A model generated the notes under the pieces. The model was not told the DNA's origin and made no database searches. It worked only from the letters and a program-made list of their open reading frames with translations. Both the position numbers and the translations under genes were made by a program. Below, piece by piece: positions 42,396 through 50,794 of a stretch of 64,000 bases of DNA (its first letter is position 1; each line of letters begins with the position of its first letter). Source of the DNA: Streptomyces rubrogriseus (GTDB lineage Bacteria > Actinomycetota > Actinomycetes > Streptomycetales > Streptomycetaceae); contig NZ_CP116256.1 of the NCBI RefSeq assembly GCF_027947575.1, positions 310,001 through 374,000 of the forward strand, given 5' to 3'.

Positions 42396-42485
42396 GTCGG
42401 TAGTCTCGTCCGGAGCCGTTCCGGGCGGGGCGGGGCACCGCCGCCGCGTCCGGGGATCTCGCCCCCGACGGCGCCCCACCCGCGC

Positions 42486-44177
42486 TCACTTCGCGTCCGC
42501 GTAGCACTCCACCACCGCCGTCGTGAACGGGAACCGCACCGGCGTCGTCCCGAACGTCAGCCGTCCCGCCAGCTCCGCCGCGTCCCGGATCGCCGCGACG
42601 ACGGTGGCGGCCTCCTCCTCGGGACAGTGCACGATCACCTCGTCGTGCTGGAAGAAGACCAGCTCGGCCGCCATGTCCGCGCAGGTCTGCCGCAGGGCCG
42701 CGAGCAGGAGCAGGGCCCAGTCGGCGGCGCTGCCCTGGACGACGAAGTTGCGGGCGAAGCGGCCCCGGGCGCGGGCGTTGGTGGAGGCGTACCCCGGCAC
42801 CCACTCCTGGGCGCGGTCCCCGGCGTCGGCGGGATCGTCCTGCGGCAGGCCCGCCTCCTCGGCGCCGTCGGCCGCGCCGGCCGCGGGCGGGCAGGTGCGC
42901 CCCAGCCAGGTGCGCACGAGCCGGCCCTCCTCGCCCGCGCGCGCCGCGTCGTCGACGTACGCCACGGCCCTGGGGAAGCGGCGTCTGAGCGCGGCGAGGT
43001 TCTTCAGGCCGTCGCCGGACGTCTGGCCGTAGACCGCGCCGAGCACGGCGAGCTTGGCCTGGGCGCGGTCGCCGGAGAAGGCGCGGTCGGAGACGGACTG
43101 GTAGAGGTCGGTCTCCCGGCCGGCCACCTCCATGAGGCCGGGATCGCGGGAGATCGCCGCGAGCACGCGCGGCTCCATCTGGTCGGCGTCGGCGACGACC
43201 AGCCGCCAGCCCGGGTCGGCGACGACGGCCCGCCGGATCACCTTGGGGATCTGCAGCCCGCCCCCGCCGTTGGTCACCCAGCGTCCGGTCACGGTGCCGC
43301 CGGCCAGGAACTCGGGGCGGAACCGGCCGTCGCGCACCCAGTCCTGGAGCCAGGACCAGCCGTGGGCGACCCAGATCCGGTACAGCTTCTTGTACTCGAT
43401 CAGCGGTTTCACGGCCGGGTGGTCCAGCGACTCCAGCTCCCACCGGCGGGTGGAGCCGACCTTCACGCCCGCCTGCCCGAACGCCTTGACCACGTCCGCG
43501 GGCAGGTCGGGCCGCACCCGCCGCCCGAACGCCGCCGACACCTCCTCCGCCAGCTCGGCCAGACGGCGCGGCTCACCCCCGCCCGCATACCGCTCGCCCA
43601 GCAGGCCGTGCAGGACCTCGCGGTGCACGTCGGCCCGCCAGGGCAGCCCCGCGCGGTTCATCTCGGCGGCCACCAGCATCCCCGCCGACTCGGCCGCCGT
43701 CAGCAGCCGCAACCGGTCGGGGCGGGCCGAGCGGTCGTGCCGGCGCTGCTGCTCGGCGTAGACGGCGAGCAGGTCGGACAGGGGGAGGTGGACGGCCTGG
43801 GGCTCGAACAGCGAGGACTGCGCGCCCGGCTCGGCGGAGCGCTGCGGCGGGTCGGGCGGTACGGGGCCGCCGCGCAGCCGGGCCAGGGCGGCCGCGGCCG
43901 ACCGCGGCTCCCCGTACCGCCCCTCGTGGCCGAGCAGGAGGGTCTCGGCGGCCTCCACGTCGTAGCACCGCTCCACCCGCACCCCCGCGGCGAGCAGGCG
44001 GGGCGCGGTCTCGGCGGTGGACCGCCACACCCAGCGCGCGACGTCCGGCCTGGCCCGGACGGCCTCGGCGAGGCCGGGCTCCCGCCGCACGGGCCCGGCG
44101 GGCAGCCCGTCGGGGCCGAGGGGGGCGACCTCCACGCCACCGCCCTCGGCCACCGCGAGCGCCCACCTCTCGGCCAT
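42486..44177 (-). CDS. PolA-like DNA polymerase (family A) with degenerate exonuclease region
   Basis: 563 residues. The C-terminal half is a family A polymerase: motif A VVADADQMEPR, motif B RAQAKLAVLGAVYGQ, motif C FFQHDEVIVH. The Asp of motif A and the HDE of motif C are in place, so polymerase activity is plausible. The N-terminal half (about 1-170) corresponds to the 3'-5' exonuclease position but lacks its metal-binding acidic triad as far as I can see. No 5' nuclease domain is present. Actinobacteria carry this short PolA paralogue next to the full PolA; a repair role is likely but unproven. The ATG at 44177 is the first residue of the conserved start MAERWALAV. Confidence 0.88.
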   Translation of the reverse strand: MAERWALAVAEGGGVEVAPLGPDGLPAGPVRREPGLAEAVRARPDVARWVWRSTAETAPRLLAAGVRVERCYDVEAAETLLLGHEGRYGEPRSAAAALARLRGGPVPPDPPQRSAEPGAQSSLFEPQAVHLPLSDLLAVYAEQQRRHDRSARPDRLRLLTAAESAGMLVAAEMNRAGLPWRADVHREVLHGLLGERYAGGGEPRRLAELAEEVSAAFGRRVRPDLPADVVKAFGQAGVKVGSTRRWELESLDHPAVKPLIEYKKLYRIWVAHGWSWLQDWVRDGRFRPEFLAGGTVTGRWVTNGGGGLQIPKVIRRAVVADPGWRLVVADADQMEPRVLAAISRDPGLMEVAGRETDLYQSVSDRAFSGDRAQAKLAVLGAVYGQTSGDGLKNLAALRRRFPRAVAYVDDAARAGEEGRLVRTWLGRTCPPAAGAADGAEEAGLPQDDPADAGDRAQEWVPGYASTNARARGRFARNFVVQGSAADWALLLLAALRQTCADMAAELVFFQHDEVIVHCPEEEAATVVAAIRDAAELAGRLTFGTTPVRFPFTTAVVECYADAK

Positions 44178-44239
44178 GTCGCGAGTGTCGCAGGCGGGAC
44201 TGACAACGGCCGTCGGCCATGCCGTCGTCCGGGGCTGTT

Positions 44240-44360
44240 GCTCACGGCTGCCCGCTCACGGCTGCCCGCTCACGGCTACCCGCTCACGGCTGCCCGCGCA
44301 CGGCCGCCGCTCACGGCCCCCGCGCACGGCCGCCGCTCACGGCCCCCGCGCACGGCCGCG
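44240..44360 (+). repeat. 13-14 bp tandem repeat, 9 units
   Basis: Four 14-base units of GCTCACGGCTGCCC type, then five 13-base units alternating GCGCACGGCCGCC and GCTCACGGCCCCC. The array fills the gap between the PolA-like start and the stop of the Clp_N gene. Confidence 0.88.
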
Positions 44361-44369
44361 TCCGGTGGC

Positions 44370-45155
44370 TCAGGCCCCTCCGGCCGCCCCGCCTTCCCCG
44401 CTCGCCCCCGCGTTCTCGGCCTTCTCGGCCTTCTCGGTGAGGTGGATGAACTCCGCCACCGCGTCGACGACGTACCGCTCGGTCGCCTCCTTGTCGAGCC
44501 CGAGCCCGCTCAGCACGCCCTCGCCGTGCTCGTGCTCCAGCAGGGCGAGCAGGATGTGCTCCGTGCCGATGTAGTTGTGGCCGAGGCGCAGGGCCTCCCG
44601 GAAGGTGAGTTCGAGGACCTTCTTGGCCGCGGGGCCGTAGGGCACCAGCTCCGGGACCTCCGCGGCGGCCGGCGGGAGCGCCGCGGTCGCCGCCTCGCGG
44701 ATCGCGTCCAGGGTCACGCCCTGCGCGGCGATCGCCTTGGCGGAGAGGCTCTCGCGCTCCGTGACCAGGCCGAGGACGAGGTGCTCGGGCAGGCCCTCGG
44801 CGTTGCCGGCGGTCTTGGCCGCGTTGTGGGCGGTCATCACGACGTTGCGCGCGCGGGGCGTGTAGCGGCTGAAGCCCTGACCGGCGTCCAGGTCGGCCGA
44901 TTCCTTGGTCACGAAGCGCTTCTGCGCCGCCTGCCGGGTGACCCCCATGCTCTTGCCGATGTCGGTCCAGGACGCGCCCGAACGCCGGGCCTGGTCCACG
45001 AAGTGGCCGATGAGGTGGTCGGCCACCTCGCCGAGGTGCTCGCCGGCGATGACGGCGTCCTGGAGCTGTTCCAACGGCTCCGGATGCACCTTCTTGATCG
45101 CGGTGATGAGTTCGTCGAGGCGTACGGATGACGTGATGCTCGGGTTCGTCGTCAT
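44370..45155 (-). CDS. Helix-turn-helix / Clp N-terminal domain protein, probable autoregulator
   Basis: 261 residues. The N-terminal part (about 1-90) contains a helix-turn-helix: SWTDIGKSMGVTRQAAQKRF. The rest is a double Clp_N repeat as in ClpC/ClpA N-domains (SRYTPRARNVVMTAHNAA, then GPAAKKVLELTFREAL with LGHNYIGTEHILLALL). There is no AAA+ module, so it is not a chaperone itself. Clp_N domains bind adaptors or damaged protein; here the domain may sense these and alter DNA binding, which is inference. Two dyads lie at and just upstream of its ATG (45157-45205), pointing to autorepression. Confidence 0.82.
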   Translation of the reverse strand: MTTNPSITSSVRLDELITAIKKVHPEPLEQLQDAVIAGEHLGEVADHLIGHFVDQARRSGASWTDIGKSMGVTRQAAQKRFVTKESADLDAGQGFSRYTPRARNVVMTAHNAAKTAGNAEGLPEHLVLGLVTERESLSAKAIAAQGVTLDAIREAATAALPPAAAEVPELVPYGPAAKKVLELTFREALRLGHNYIGTEHILLALLEHEHGEGVLSGLGLDKEATERYVVDAVAEFIHLTEKAEKAENAGASGEGGAAGGA

Positions 45156-45156
45156 G

Positions 45157-45205
45157 TGTCAACCGTAGGTTGCACCCCTCCGACTGTCAACCGATGGTTG
45201 ACAGT
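45157..45205. promoter_or_regulatory. Two operator dyads for the Clp_N/HTH regulator
   Basis: The distal site 45183-45205 is a perfect palindrome with 10-bp arms ACTGTCAACC and GGTTGACAGT around GAT. The proximal site 45157-45172 repeats TGTCAACC-GTA-GGTTG, two bases from the regulator's start codon. Both lie between the divergent regulator and DUF2786 genes, so one repressor could control both. Confidence 0.75.
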
Positions 45206-45241
45206 CGATGTGTGTCCCCGGAGTCGTGGCACCATCGCCGG

Positions 45242-46498
45242 GTGAGTACGCCCCGCACCGTCGACCGTGCCTTCGAGACCGCCCTGTACGACGCCGCCGA
45301 CGACGCCCTCGACACCGCGGCCTCGCTGCTCGCGGCCGATCCGGCGGCGGACGCGGAACTGGCCCGGCGCGGTCGGGAGTTCGTGGCCACGGCCTGGCGG
45401 CGCGGCTGGCAGCCCGCCGACCTCGTACGGATCGTGCGCCGCGAACTGGACGACGTGCACGTACGGCTGGTGGCCGAACTGATCCTCGCCCAGGCGCCCG
45501 ACGACCGTGCGCGCGGTCCGCGCTGGGCCGCGCAGCTCGACGACCTGCCGGGCGGGGACGGGACGGCGCCGCCCCGCACCGACCGCTTCTCGCACGCCAC
45601 CGCCGTACTGGAGCTGTACCGCCTGCTGCTGCGGCTGCCCGGTCTGGAGCCGCTGGAGGCGGGGGAGGGGCCGCGCCGGGGCCGGGAGAACCGGCCGGAG
45701 TCCCGTGCCCTGGCCCGCATCCGGGCGCTGCTGGCCAAGGCGGAGGCGACCGGGTACCCGGAGGAGGCGGAGGCGCTGAGCGCGAAGGCGCAGGAGCTGA
45801 TGGCACGGCACAGCGTCGATGAGGCGCTGCTGGCCGCGCAGGCGCAAGGACACGCGCCCTCGCCCGACACGCCGGGGGCCTGCCGGATCGGGGTGGAGCC
45901 GCCCTACGAGCAGGCCAAGGCCGTGCTGCTGGACGCGGTGGCCGACGCCAACCACTGCGCGGCCGTGTGGAACGAGCCCTTCGGCTTCTCCACCGTCGTC
46001 GGTTTCGAGGCCGACCTGGAGGCGGTCGAACTCCTCTACACCTCCCTGCTGGTGCAGGCCGAGGCCGCGATGACGAAGGCGGAGGCCGGTCAGCGGGCCG
46101 GCGGGCGCAAGCGCACCAAGACCTTCCGGCAGTCGTTCCTCGCCGCCTACGCCCACCGCGCGGGCACCAGGCTGCGGGCCGCGGCGCAGGCAGCCACGCG
46201 AGCGGCCACGGAAGCGGCGAAGGAATCGGCCACGACGGGGGCGCCGGGGTCGGCGGACGCGGACCTCCTGCCGGTGCTCGCCTCCCGCGAGGCCGCGGTC
46301 ACCGACCGGATGGAGCGCATGTTCCCGGAGACCACCACGACCCGTCTGCGCGGCGCCGCGGACGCGGCCGGCTGGACCGAGGGCACCCGCGCGGCCGACG
46401 CCGCCCGGGTCGGTCGCCACCGGCCGCTGGAGCGGACCCGGCGGCCGGAGCCGCGCTCAGGAACCGATGCCGGTGGTCGGCAGTCCCGGCGGCAGTGA
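45242..46498 (+). CDS. DUF2786 domain protein
   Basis: 418 residues. The conserved DUF2786 region lies at about 160-200 (ALARIRALLAKAEATGYPEEAEALSAKAQELMARHSV). The rest is Ala/Arg/Glu-rich and helical; the basic C-terminal tail (RRPEPRSG) is not conserved. Proteins with this domain are common in actinobacteria and phages but have no defined function. The GTG at 45242 sits 37 bases after the perfect operator palindrome, so it is probably controlled by the divergent Clp_N regulator. It overlaps the convergent lipoprotein gene by 42 bases. Confidence 0.75.
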   Translation: MSTPRTVDRAFETALYDAADDALDTAASLLAADPAADAELARRGREFVATAWRRGWQPADLVRIVRRELDDVHVRLVAELILAQAPDDRARGPRWAAQLDDLPGGDGTAPPRTDRFSHATAVLELYRLLLRLPGLEPLEAGEGPRRGRENRPESRALARIRALLAKAEATGYPEEAEALSAKAQELMARHSVDEALLAAQAQGHAPSPDTPGACRIGVEPPYEQAKAVLLDAVADANHCAAVWNEPFGFSTVVGFEADLEAVELLYTSLLVQAEAAMTKAEAGQRAGGRKRTKTFRQSFLAAYAHRAGTRLRAAAQAATRAATEAAKESATTGAPGSADADLLPVLASREAAVTDRMERMFPETTTTRLRGAADAAGWTEGTRAADAARVGRHRPLERTRRPEPRSGTDAGGRQSRRQ

Positions 46499-47116
46499 GC
46501 CGCCCTCCGACCTGGTGTACGTCTCCTCGCCCAGCTCGCCCTCCCAGGCCACCGTGAGCGAGGTGGCGTCGACCGTGCCGACCTTGCCGGTGGCGCGGTC
46601 GGTGCTGCCGTCGGCACACTTGAGGTGGATCGTCCGGGTGCCGGAGGTCTCCTCCGTCGTACCGCTGCACACGGTCCCGCCGGTCGCGAACAGGGCCGCC
46701 TTGTCGCCGGTGACCATCAGGGCGACGGCCTGGCCGTCGGTGGTCGCCAGCCAGCTGCCCTCCAGCTCGCCCGCGGCACCGGCGGACGGCGATCCGCCCG
46801 CGTCGCCGCCCGGGTCCGTGCTCGCGGACGCGCCGGGCGCCGCCGAGGACTTGTCGCCGCCCGCTCCCTCACCCGAACCGCCGCCGTCGGAGTCACCGCC
46901 GTCGGTGCACGCGGTCAGGGCCAGCGCCCCCACCAGCCCGAGGCCCAGCGCCGCGACCCGCACGGACCGCCGTGCCCGCCGCGTCCGCCGGAGCGCGACC
47001 CCGCCGGACCGTGCGTCCGTGCCCGGCGCGGTCGCCGTACCCGCCGCGACCCCTGTACCCCGCGCACCCGCCGTGTTCTCCGTGCTCGCCGTGTTCTCCG
47101 CAGTCACCCACGTCAC
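46457..47116 (-). CDS. Secreted lipoprotein, hypothetical
   Basis: 219 residues from GTG 47116, which has GGAG 6 bases upstream; a GTG three codons later is the alternative. A basic region is followed by the signal helix VAALGLGLVGALALTAC with the lipobox LTAC. A Gly/Ser/Asp linker follows, and then a small beta-rich domain (GSWLATTDGQAVALMVTGD, VCSGTTEE, HLKCADG) with two Cys. No enzyme motif is visible. It overlaps the convergent DUF2786 gene and lies upstream-adjacent to the S14 stop, 52 bases away. Confidence 0.7.
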   Translation of the reverse strand: MTWVTAENTASTENTAGARGTGVAAGTATAPGTDARSGGVALRRTRRARRSVRVAALGLGLVGALALTACTDGGDSDGGGSGEGAGGDKSSAAPGASASTDPGGDAGGSPSAGAAGELEGSWLATTDGQAVALMVTGDKAALFATGGTVCSGTTEETSGTRTIHLKCADGSTDRATGKVGTVDATSLTVAWEGELGEETYTRSEGGSLPPGLPTTGIGS

Positions 47117-47168
47117 CGGAAGCTCCAAGCTGTAGCCGGACGGCCGTTCGGCCCCGAACAGCCGCAAG

Positions 47169-47474
47169 CTACCAGGAGGACTTGCGTACCCCGGGAAGAT
47201 GCCCGGCGTGCGCCTGCTCGCGCAGATTGACCCGGGAGAGCCCGAAGACCCGGAGGTATCCGCGCGGGCGTCCGTCGATCTGATCGCGGTTGCGCACCCG
47301 CGTGGGGCTCGCGTCGCGCGGCTGCCCGCGCAGTTCCCGCCGGGCGGCGAGCCGTTCGGCCTCCGTCGACGAGGGCCGGCGGAGGATCTCCTTCAGCTCG
47401 GCCCGGCGTGCCGCGTACCGCGCGACGGTCTCCCGGCGCTGCTCGTTCTTCGCGATCTTGCTCTTCTTCGCCAT
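47169..47474 (-). CDS. rpsN: 30S ribosomal protein S14, cysteine-free paralogue
   Basis: 101 residues beginning [14 protein letters not shown] and ending with RGQPRD and [12 protein letters not shown], typical of S14. It has no cysteine, so it is the zinc-independent form that replaces zinc-binding S14 when zinc is scarce. The start codon overlaps the L28 stop by one base, and the two are co-transcribed leftward from the Zur-box region. Confidence 0.95.
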   Translation of the reverse strand: MAKKSKIAKNEQRRETVARYAARRAELKEILRRPSSTEAERLAARRELRGQPRDASPTRVRNRDQIDGRPRGYLRVFGLSRVNLREQAHAGHLPGVRKSSW

Positions 47475-47710
47475 CAGATCCTCACCCCGCGGGCACGGAT
47501 GCGCGCCACGGCCGCCTCGACGCCGATCGAGTCGACCGTCCTGATCCCCTTCGTGCTCAGCCTCAGCCGCACGTGCCGGTTCTCGCTCGGCAGCCAGTAG
47601 CGCCTGGTCTGGATGTTGGGGTCGAAGCGGCGCGAAGTGCGCCGGTGGGAGTGGGAGATGCGGTTGCCGAAGCCGGGCCGGGCCCCGGTCAGCATGCAGT
47701 GGGCGGACAC
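47474..47710 (-). CDS. rpmB: 50S ribosomal protein L28, zinc-free paralogue
   Basis: 78 residues starting [25 protein letters not shown], typical of L28. Only one cysteine remains and the CxxC pairs of zinc-binding L28 are missing. GTG start with GGAGGAGAGG upstream. First gene of the leftward half of the zinc-starvation island; the promoter overlaps the Zur-box-like site at 47755-47769. Confidence 0.94.
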   Translation of the reverse strand: MSAHCMLTGARPGFGNRISHSHRRTSRRFDPNIQTRRYWLPSENRHVRLRLSTKGIRTVDSIGVEAAVARIRARGVRI

Positions 47711-47754
47711 GGTGACGTACCTCTCCTCCGGACCGGACGGGTCCTAGCTGTTAA

Positions 47755-47776
47755 TGGAATTCATTTTCAGTAAGAT
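47755..47776. promoter_or_regulatory. Zur-box-like site with rpmG -10 element
   Basis: TGGAATTCATTTTCA (47755-47769) matches 12 of 15 positions of the Zur-box consensus TGAAAATGATTTTCA as I remember it. Next to it, TAAGAT (47771-47776) is a -10 hexamer 6 bases from the rpmG ATG. The flanking genes are exactly the known Zur-controlled zinc-free ribosomal proteins. Confidence 0.78.
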
Positions 47777-47782
47777 AGCAGC

Positions 47783-47947
47783 ATGGCACGCAACGAACTC
47801 CGTCCGGTCATCAAGCTCCGGTCCACGGCCGGGACCGGCTACACCTACGTCACCCGCAAGAACCGCCGCAACGACCCCGACCGGCTGGTCCTGCGCAAGT
47901 ACGACCCGGCGGCCGGCCGCCACGTCGACTTCCGAGAGGAGCGCTGA
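47783..47947 (+). CDS. rpmG: 50S ribosomal protein L33, cysteine-free paralogue
   Basis: 54 residues, [20 protein letters not shown] at the start and [13 protein letters not shown] at the end, typical of L33. It has no cysteine at all. The -10 element TAAGAT is only 6 bases upstream and there is no ribosome site, so the mRNA is probably leaderless. First gene of the rightward zinc-starvation operon (L33, L31, CobW-like, S18). Confidence 0.95.
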
Positions 47948-47953
47948 GACGCC

Positions 47954-48208
47954 GTGCGCAAGGGAATCCACCCCGAGTACCGCCCCGTCGTCTTCCGGGA
48001 CCGGGCCGCCGACTACGCCTTCCTCACCCGCTCGACCATGACCAGTGAGCGCACCGTCGAGTGGGAGGACGGCCACACCTATCCGGTCGTCGACGTCGAG
48101 GTCTCCCACGTCAGCCACCCCTTCTACACCGGCACCGCCCGTGTCCTGGACACCGCCGGACGCGTGGAGCGCTTCGAGCGCCGGTACGGGAAGCAGGACG
48201 GCGCATGA
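47954..48208 (+). CDS. rpmE2: 50S ribosomal protein L31 type B, cysteine-free
   Basis: 84 residues, [16 protein letters not shown] followed by [21 protein letters not shown], typical of the B-type L31 that lacks zinc-binding cysteines. GTG start 6 bases after the L33 stop. When zinc is low this form displaces zinc-binding L31 and frees zinc. Its stop overlaps the CobW-like start (ATGA). Confidence 0.95.
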   Translation: MRKGIHPEYRPVVFRDRAADYAFLTRSTMTSERTVEWEDGHTYPVVDVEVSHVSHPFYTGTARVLDTAGRVERFERRYGKQDGA

Positions 48209-49395
48209 GCGAGCCGGGCCGCTTCCCCGAACCGCCGGTGGTGATCGTCGGCGGGCTGCACGCCGACGCGCGCAGGGCGGCCGTGGCCCGGCTGCTCGCC
48301 GACGTGCGCGGCAGCGTCGTCCTCCACCACGACCTCGCGACGGCCGCCGCGGGCACGGTCGTACGGACCGTCCGGGACGCCACCGGCATCCTCGCCGCCG
48401 GTGAGGCGCCCCTGGTCAACGACTGCGCGTGCTGCGCGCTGCGCGAGGACCTCGTGCCCGAGCTGGTCCGGCTCGCCGAGGCCGGGGGCACCCCGCTCGC
48501 GGTCGTCGAGCTGTGGGACTCGGTCGAGCCCAAGGCGATGGCGGAGGTGGTGACGGCGGGCGGCTTCACCGTCGCCGGCGTGGTCACCGCCGTCGATCCC
48601 GCGCTGGTGCTGCCCTACCTCGGCAACGGCGACGACCTGGCCGAGGGCGGTCTGGCCGCCGCGGCCACCGACCGGCGCACCGTCGCCGACACCTTCGCGC
48701 GACAGGTGGAGTACGCCTCCGTCCTCGCGCTCGCCGAGCCCCTCCCCGGCTCGCCGGAGGCCGACGACGAGGACCGCGAGCTGCTGGCCCAGCTGCACCC
48801 GACGGCCCGCCGGGTCCCGATCGGCCACGGGAACCCGGCGGGCGCACCCCACGCGAGCCCGGAGCTGGCGCGGGCCGCCCTCGCCGGGTTCGACGTGGAG
48901 GCCGCGGCCGCGGCCCAGCACCCGGCCTGCGCCCTGCTGCCCGCCGAGGCCGACGCGCACGGCGTCGCCACCCTGGTCTGGCACCGCCGCCGCCCCTTCC
49001 ACCCGGAGCGGCTGTACGCGGCGCTCGAGGACCTGACCTGCGCCGCGGCCCGCAGCCGGGGGCGGTTCTGGCTGGCCGGCAAGGGGGACACGCTGCTGCA
49101 CTGGGACGCCGCGGGCGGTGCCCTGTGCGTGGAGAGCGCGGGGCCGTGGCTCGCCTCGCTCCCCGACGCGGCGTGGGAACTGGTGCCGCCCGTGCGCCGT
49201 GCCGCCGCCGCGCTGGACTGGCACCCCGAGCACGGCGACCGCTGCCAGCACCTGGTCTTCACCTCCCCGGGCCTCGATCGCGACGGCCTGGAACGGCTCC
49301 TGGAGTCCTGCCTGCTGACCGACGCCGAGTACGCCGCGGGGCAGGCCGCCTGGGACCGGCTGCCGCCCGCCTTCGACACCCTCCTGGAGGTCTGA
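48205..49395 (+). CDS. CobW/G3E-like protein with degenerate P-loop
   Basis: 396 residues. The family's metal motif is intact as [10 protein letters not shown] (CxCC), and the C-terminal CobW domain is present ([14 protein letters not shown] onward, GRFWLAGKG). The nucleotide loop, however, reads [19 protein letters not shown], with no GKT. GTP binding in the usual way is therefore unlikely unless another site serves. Zur-regulated CobW proteins are thought to deliver zinc to client enzymes. It is third in the rightward operon and coupled to L31 by a 4-base overlap. Confidence 0.85.
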   Translation: MSEPGRFPEPPVVIVGGLHADARRAAVARLLADVRGSVVLHHDLATAAAGTVVRTVRDATGILAAGEAPLVNDCACCALREDLVPELVRLAEAGGTPLAVVELWDSVEPKAMAEVVTAGGFTVAGVVTAVDPALVLPYLGNGDDLAEGGLAAAATDRRTVADTFARQVEYASVLALAEPLPGSPEADDEDRELLAQLHPTARRVPIGHGNPAGAPHASPELARAALAGFDVEAAAAAQHPACALLPAEADAHGVATLVWHRRRPFHPERLYAALEDLTCAAARSRGRFWLAGKGDTLLHWDAAGGALCVESAGPWLASLPDAAWELVPPVRRAAAALDWHPEHGDRCQHLVFTSPGLDRDGLERLLESCLLTDAEYAAGQAAWDRLPPAFDTLLEV

Positions 49396-49398
49396 TCC

Positions 49399-49638
49399 AT
49401 GCCCCGACCCCGCAAGGCCGACCGCACACCCGCCCGGCAGCGTCCCAACCCGCTGGACCGGGACGGAGTGACGTACGTCGACTACAAGGACACCGAACTG
49501 CTGCGGAAGTTCATCTCCGACCGCGGCAAGATCCGCAGCCGCCGCGTCACCCGGGTGACGTCCCAGCAGCAGCGGCAGCTGGCCAGGGCGATCAAGAACG
49601 CGCGCGAGATGGCGCTGCTGCCGTACGGCACGCGCTGA
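49399..49638 (+). CDS. rpsR: 30S ribosomal protein S18, cysteine-free paralogue
   Basis: 79 residues, with [24 protein letters not shown] and [17 protein letters not shown], typical of S18. No cysteine, so the zinc-free form. The ATG lies 3 bases after the CobW-like stop. Last gene of the operon, followed by a 17-bp terminator stem. Confidence 0.95.
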   Translation: MPRPRKADRTPARQRPNPLDRDGVTYVDYKDTELLRKFISDRGKIRSRRVTRVTSQQQRQLARAIKNAREMALLPYGTR

Positions 49639-49665
49639 CCCGCCCGCCGTACCTCACGCACCAGC

Positions 49666-49710
49666 GACAACACCGGGGCCCGCCCGTACCGTTCGGGCCC
49701 CGGTGTTGTC
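49666..49710 (+). terminator. Very strong terminator after rpsR
   Basis: 17-bp perfect stem (49666-49682 with 49694-49710), 11-base loop, then GCATGTTGTTGC. It ends the zinc-starvation operon. Confidence 0.88.
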
Positions 49711-49942
49711 GCATGTTGTTGCATATTCTTCGAATTCGGGGGCACATGCGGGAACGACTTCTCGGGCCCCGGCGTCGTAGTGGGCAGGGCTCGGTAAAGC
49801 GGTCGTCAAAGCTGTAACCGCAGGAACACCGCGCGTGCACGTGCATTTGCTCATGCATCTGCACGTGAACGGGGTTATGATCCGGATCAGTTGACCACTG
49901 CATCAATGGCCACATCAGCCAGTGCACACCGGGGAGCGACCT

Positions 49943-50194
49943 GTGGACCACGACGTGTACGACGTGTACAACGGCATGGCCGCCACGCAGCTGCACGATG
50001 CGGCCTGGCAGAAGAGCCGGCGCAGCAACTCGCAGGGATCGTGCGTGGAGTTCGCGCGCCTGCCCGACGGCGCGGTGGCGGTGCGCAACTCCCGCTTCCC
50101 CGACGGTCCCGCGCTCGTCTACACGCGCGCCGAGATCGAGGCCATGCTGCTGGGTGTCAAGGACGGCGAGTTCGACCACCTGATCGCGAGCTGA
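49943..50194 (+). CDS. DUF397 protein
   Basis: 83 residues with the DUF397 core: WQKSRRSNSQGSCVEFARLPDGAVAVRNSRFPDGPAL and a final VKDGEFDHL. Such small acidic proteins occur in streptomycete whiJ/abaA-like clusters with an XRE regulator and an RsbW-like ATPase, as here. They are thought to act with the adjacent XRE protein in development. GTG start with GGGGAG 6 bases upstream. A TGCACGTGCA palindrome lies at 49836-49845, about 100 bases upstream. Confidence 0.9.
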   Translation: MDHDVYDVYNGMAATQLHDAAWQKSRRSNSQGSCVEFARLPDGAVAVRNSRFPDGPALVYTRAEIEAMLLGVKDGEFDHLIAS

Positions 50195-50205
50195 CCCGGA
50201 GCGGT

Positions 50206-50295
50206 CCGGAGCCGCAGGCGCCGAAGCCGAAGCGCCCGAAGCCGAAGCGCCCGGAGCGGAAGGCCCCGGAGCGGAAGGGTCCGGAGTCGGACGGC
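50206..50295 (+). repeat. 15-bp tandem repeat, 6 units
   Basis: Units of the type CCGAAGCCGAAGCGC begin at 50206, 50221, 50236, 50251, 50266 and 50281, starting 12 bases after the DUF397 stop. In one frame they would read as a Pro/Lys/Arg/Glu repeat, but no start serves that frame convincingly. Confidence 0.9.
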
Positions 50296-50308
50296 GGCCC
50301 GTGTCCGG

Positions 50309-50794
50309 CTATATCCGGAACAGCGCCCAGACCACCTTGCCGTTGAGCGTCCCGGCCAGCGGGTGCCAGCCCCAGCTGTCGCTGAAGGAGTCGACGAGGA
50401 ACAGGCCCCGGCCCGACTCCGCCGAGAAGTCGTCCGTCTCACGGGCCACCGGGCTGTCGTGGCTGGGGTCGCGCACCGCGCACACCAGTCGCTCGGTCCA
50501 GCGCATCAGGTGCAGCCGTACCGGGCCGTGCTGCTCGTCGTGGCGCGGGGTGTCCGCGGGCAGCGCGTGGCGCAGGGCGTTGGTGACGAGTTCCGAGACC
50601 ACCAGGCAGACGTCGTCGAAGCGGTCGCCGGTGTCCCAGCCGTCGAGCGTCCTGCGGGTGAACTTCCGGGCCTCGCGCACCGCTTCGTACCGGGGCGGCA
50701 GGGCGCAGGAGGCGGCGTTGGACACTGCCGCGGGGTCGAGTGGCGGAAGGCCCTGCCGTAACGGCTCGAGCATGGTCGATCCATTCGTCCCCAT
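50309..50794 (-). CDS. RsbW-like ATP-binding regulatory protein
   Basis: 161 residues of the GHKL anti-sigma type. The N box VSELVTNALRHA and the glycine box ESGRGLFLVD are intact, and VRDPS marks the G1 region, so ATP binding is expected, unlike in the BldG partner above. It belongs to the whiJ/abaA-like trio with DUF397 and the XRE gene. The ATG at 50794 has GGGAG 8 bases upstream; a GTG three codons earlier is less well placed. The target may be a sigma factor or antagonist elsewhere. Confidence 0.85.
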   Translation of the reverse strand: MGTNGSTMLEPLRQGLPPLDPAAVSNAASCALPPRYEAVREARKFTRRTLDGWDTGDRFDDVCLVVSELVTNALRHALPADTPRHDEQHGPVRLHLMRWTERLVCAVRDPSHDSPVARETDDFSAESGRGLFLVDSFSDSWGWHPLAGTLNGKVVWALFRI

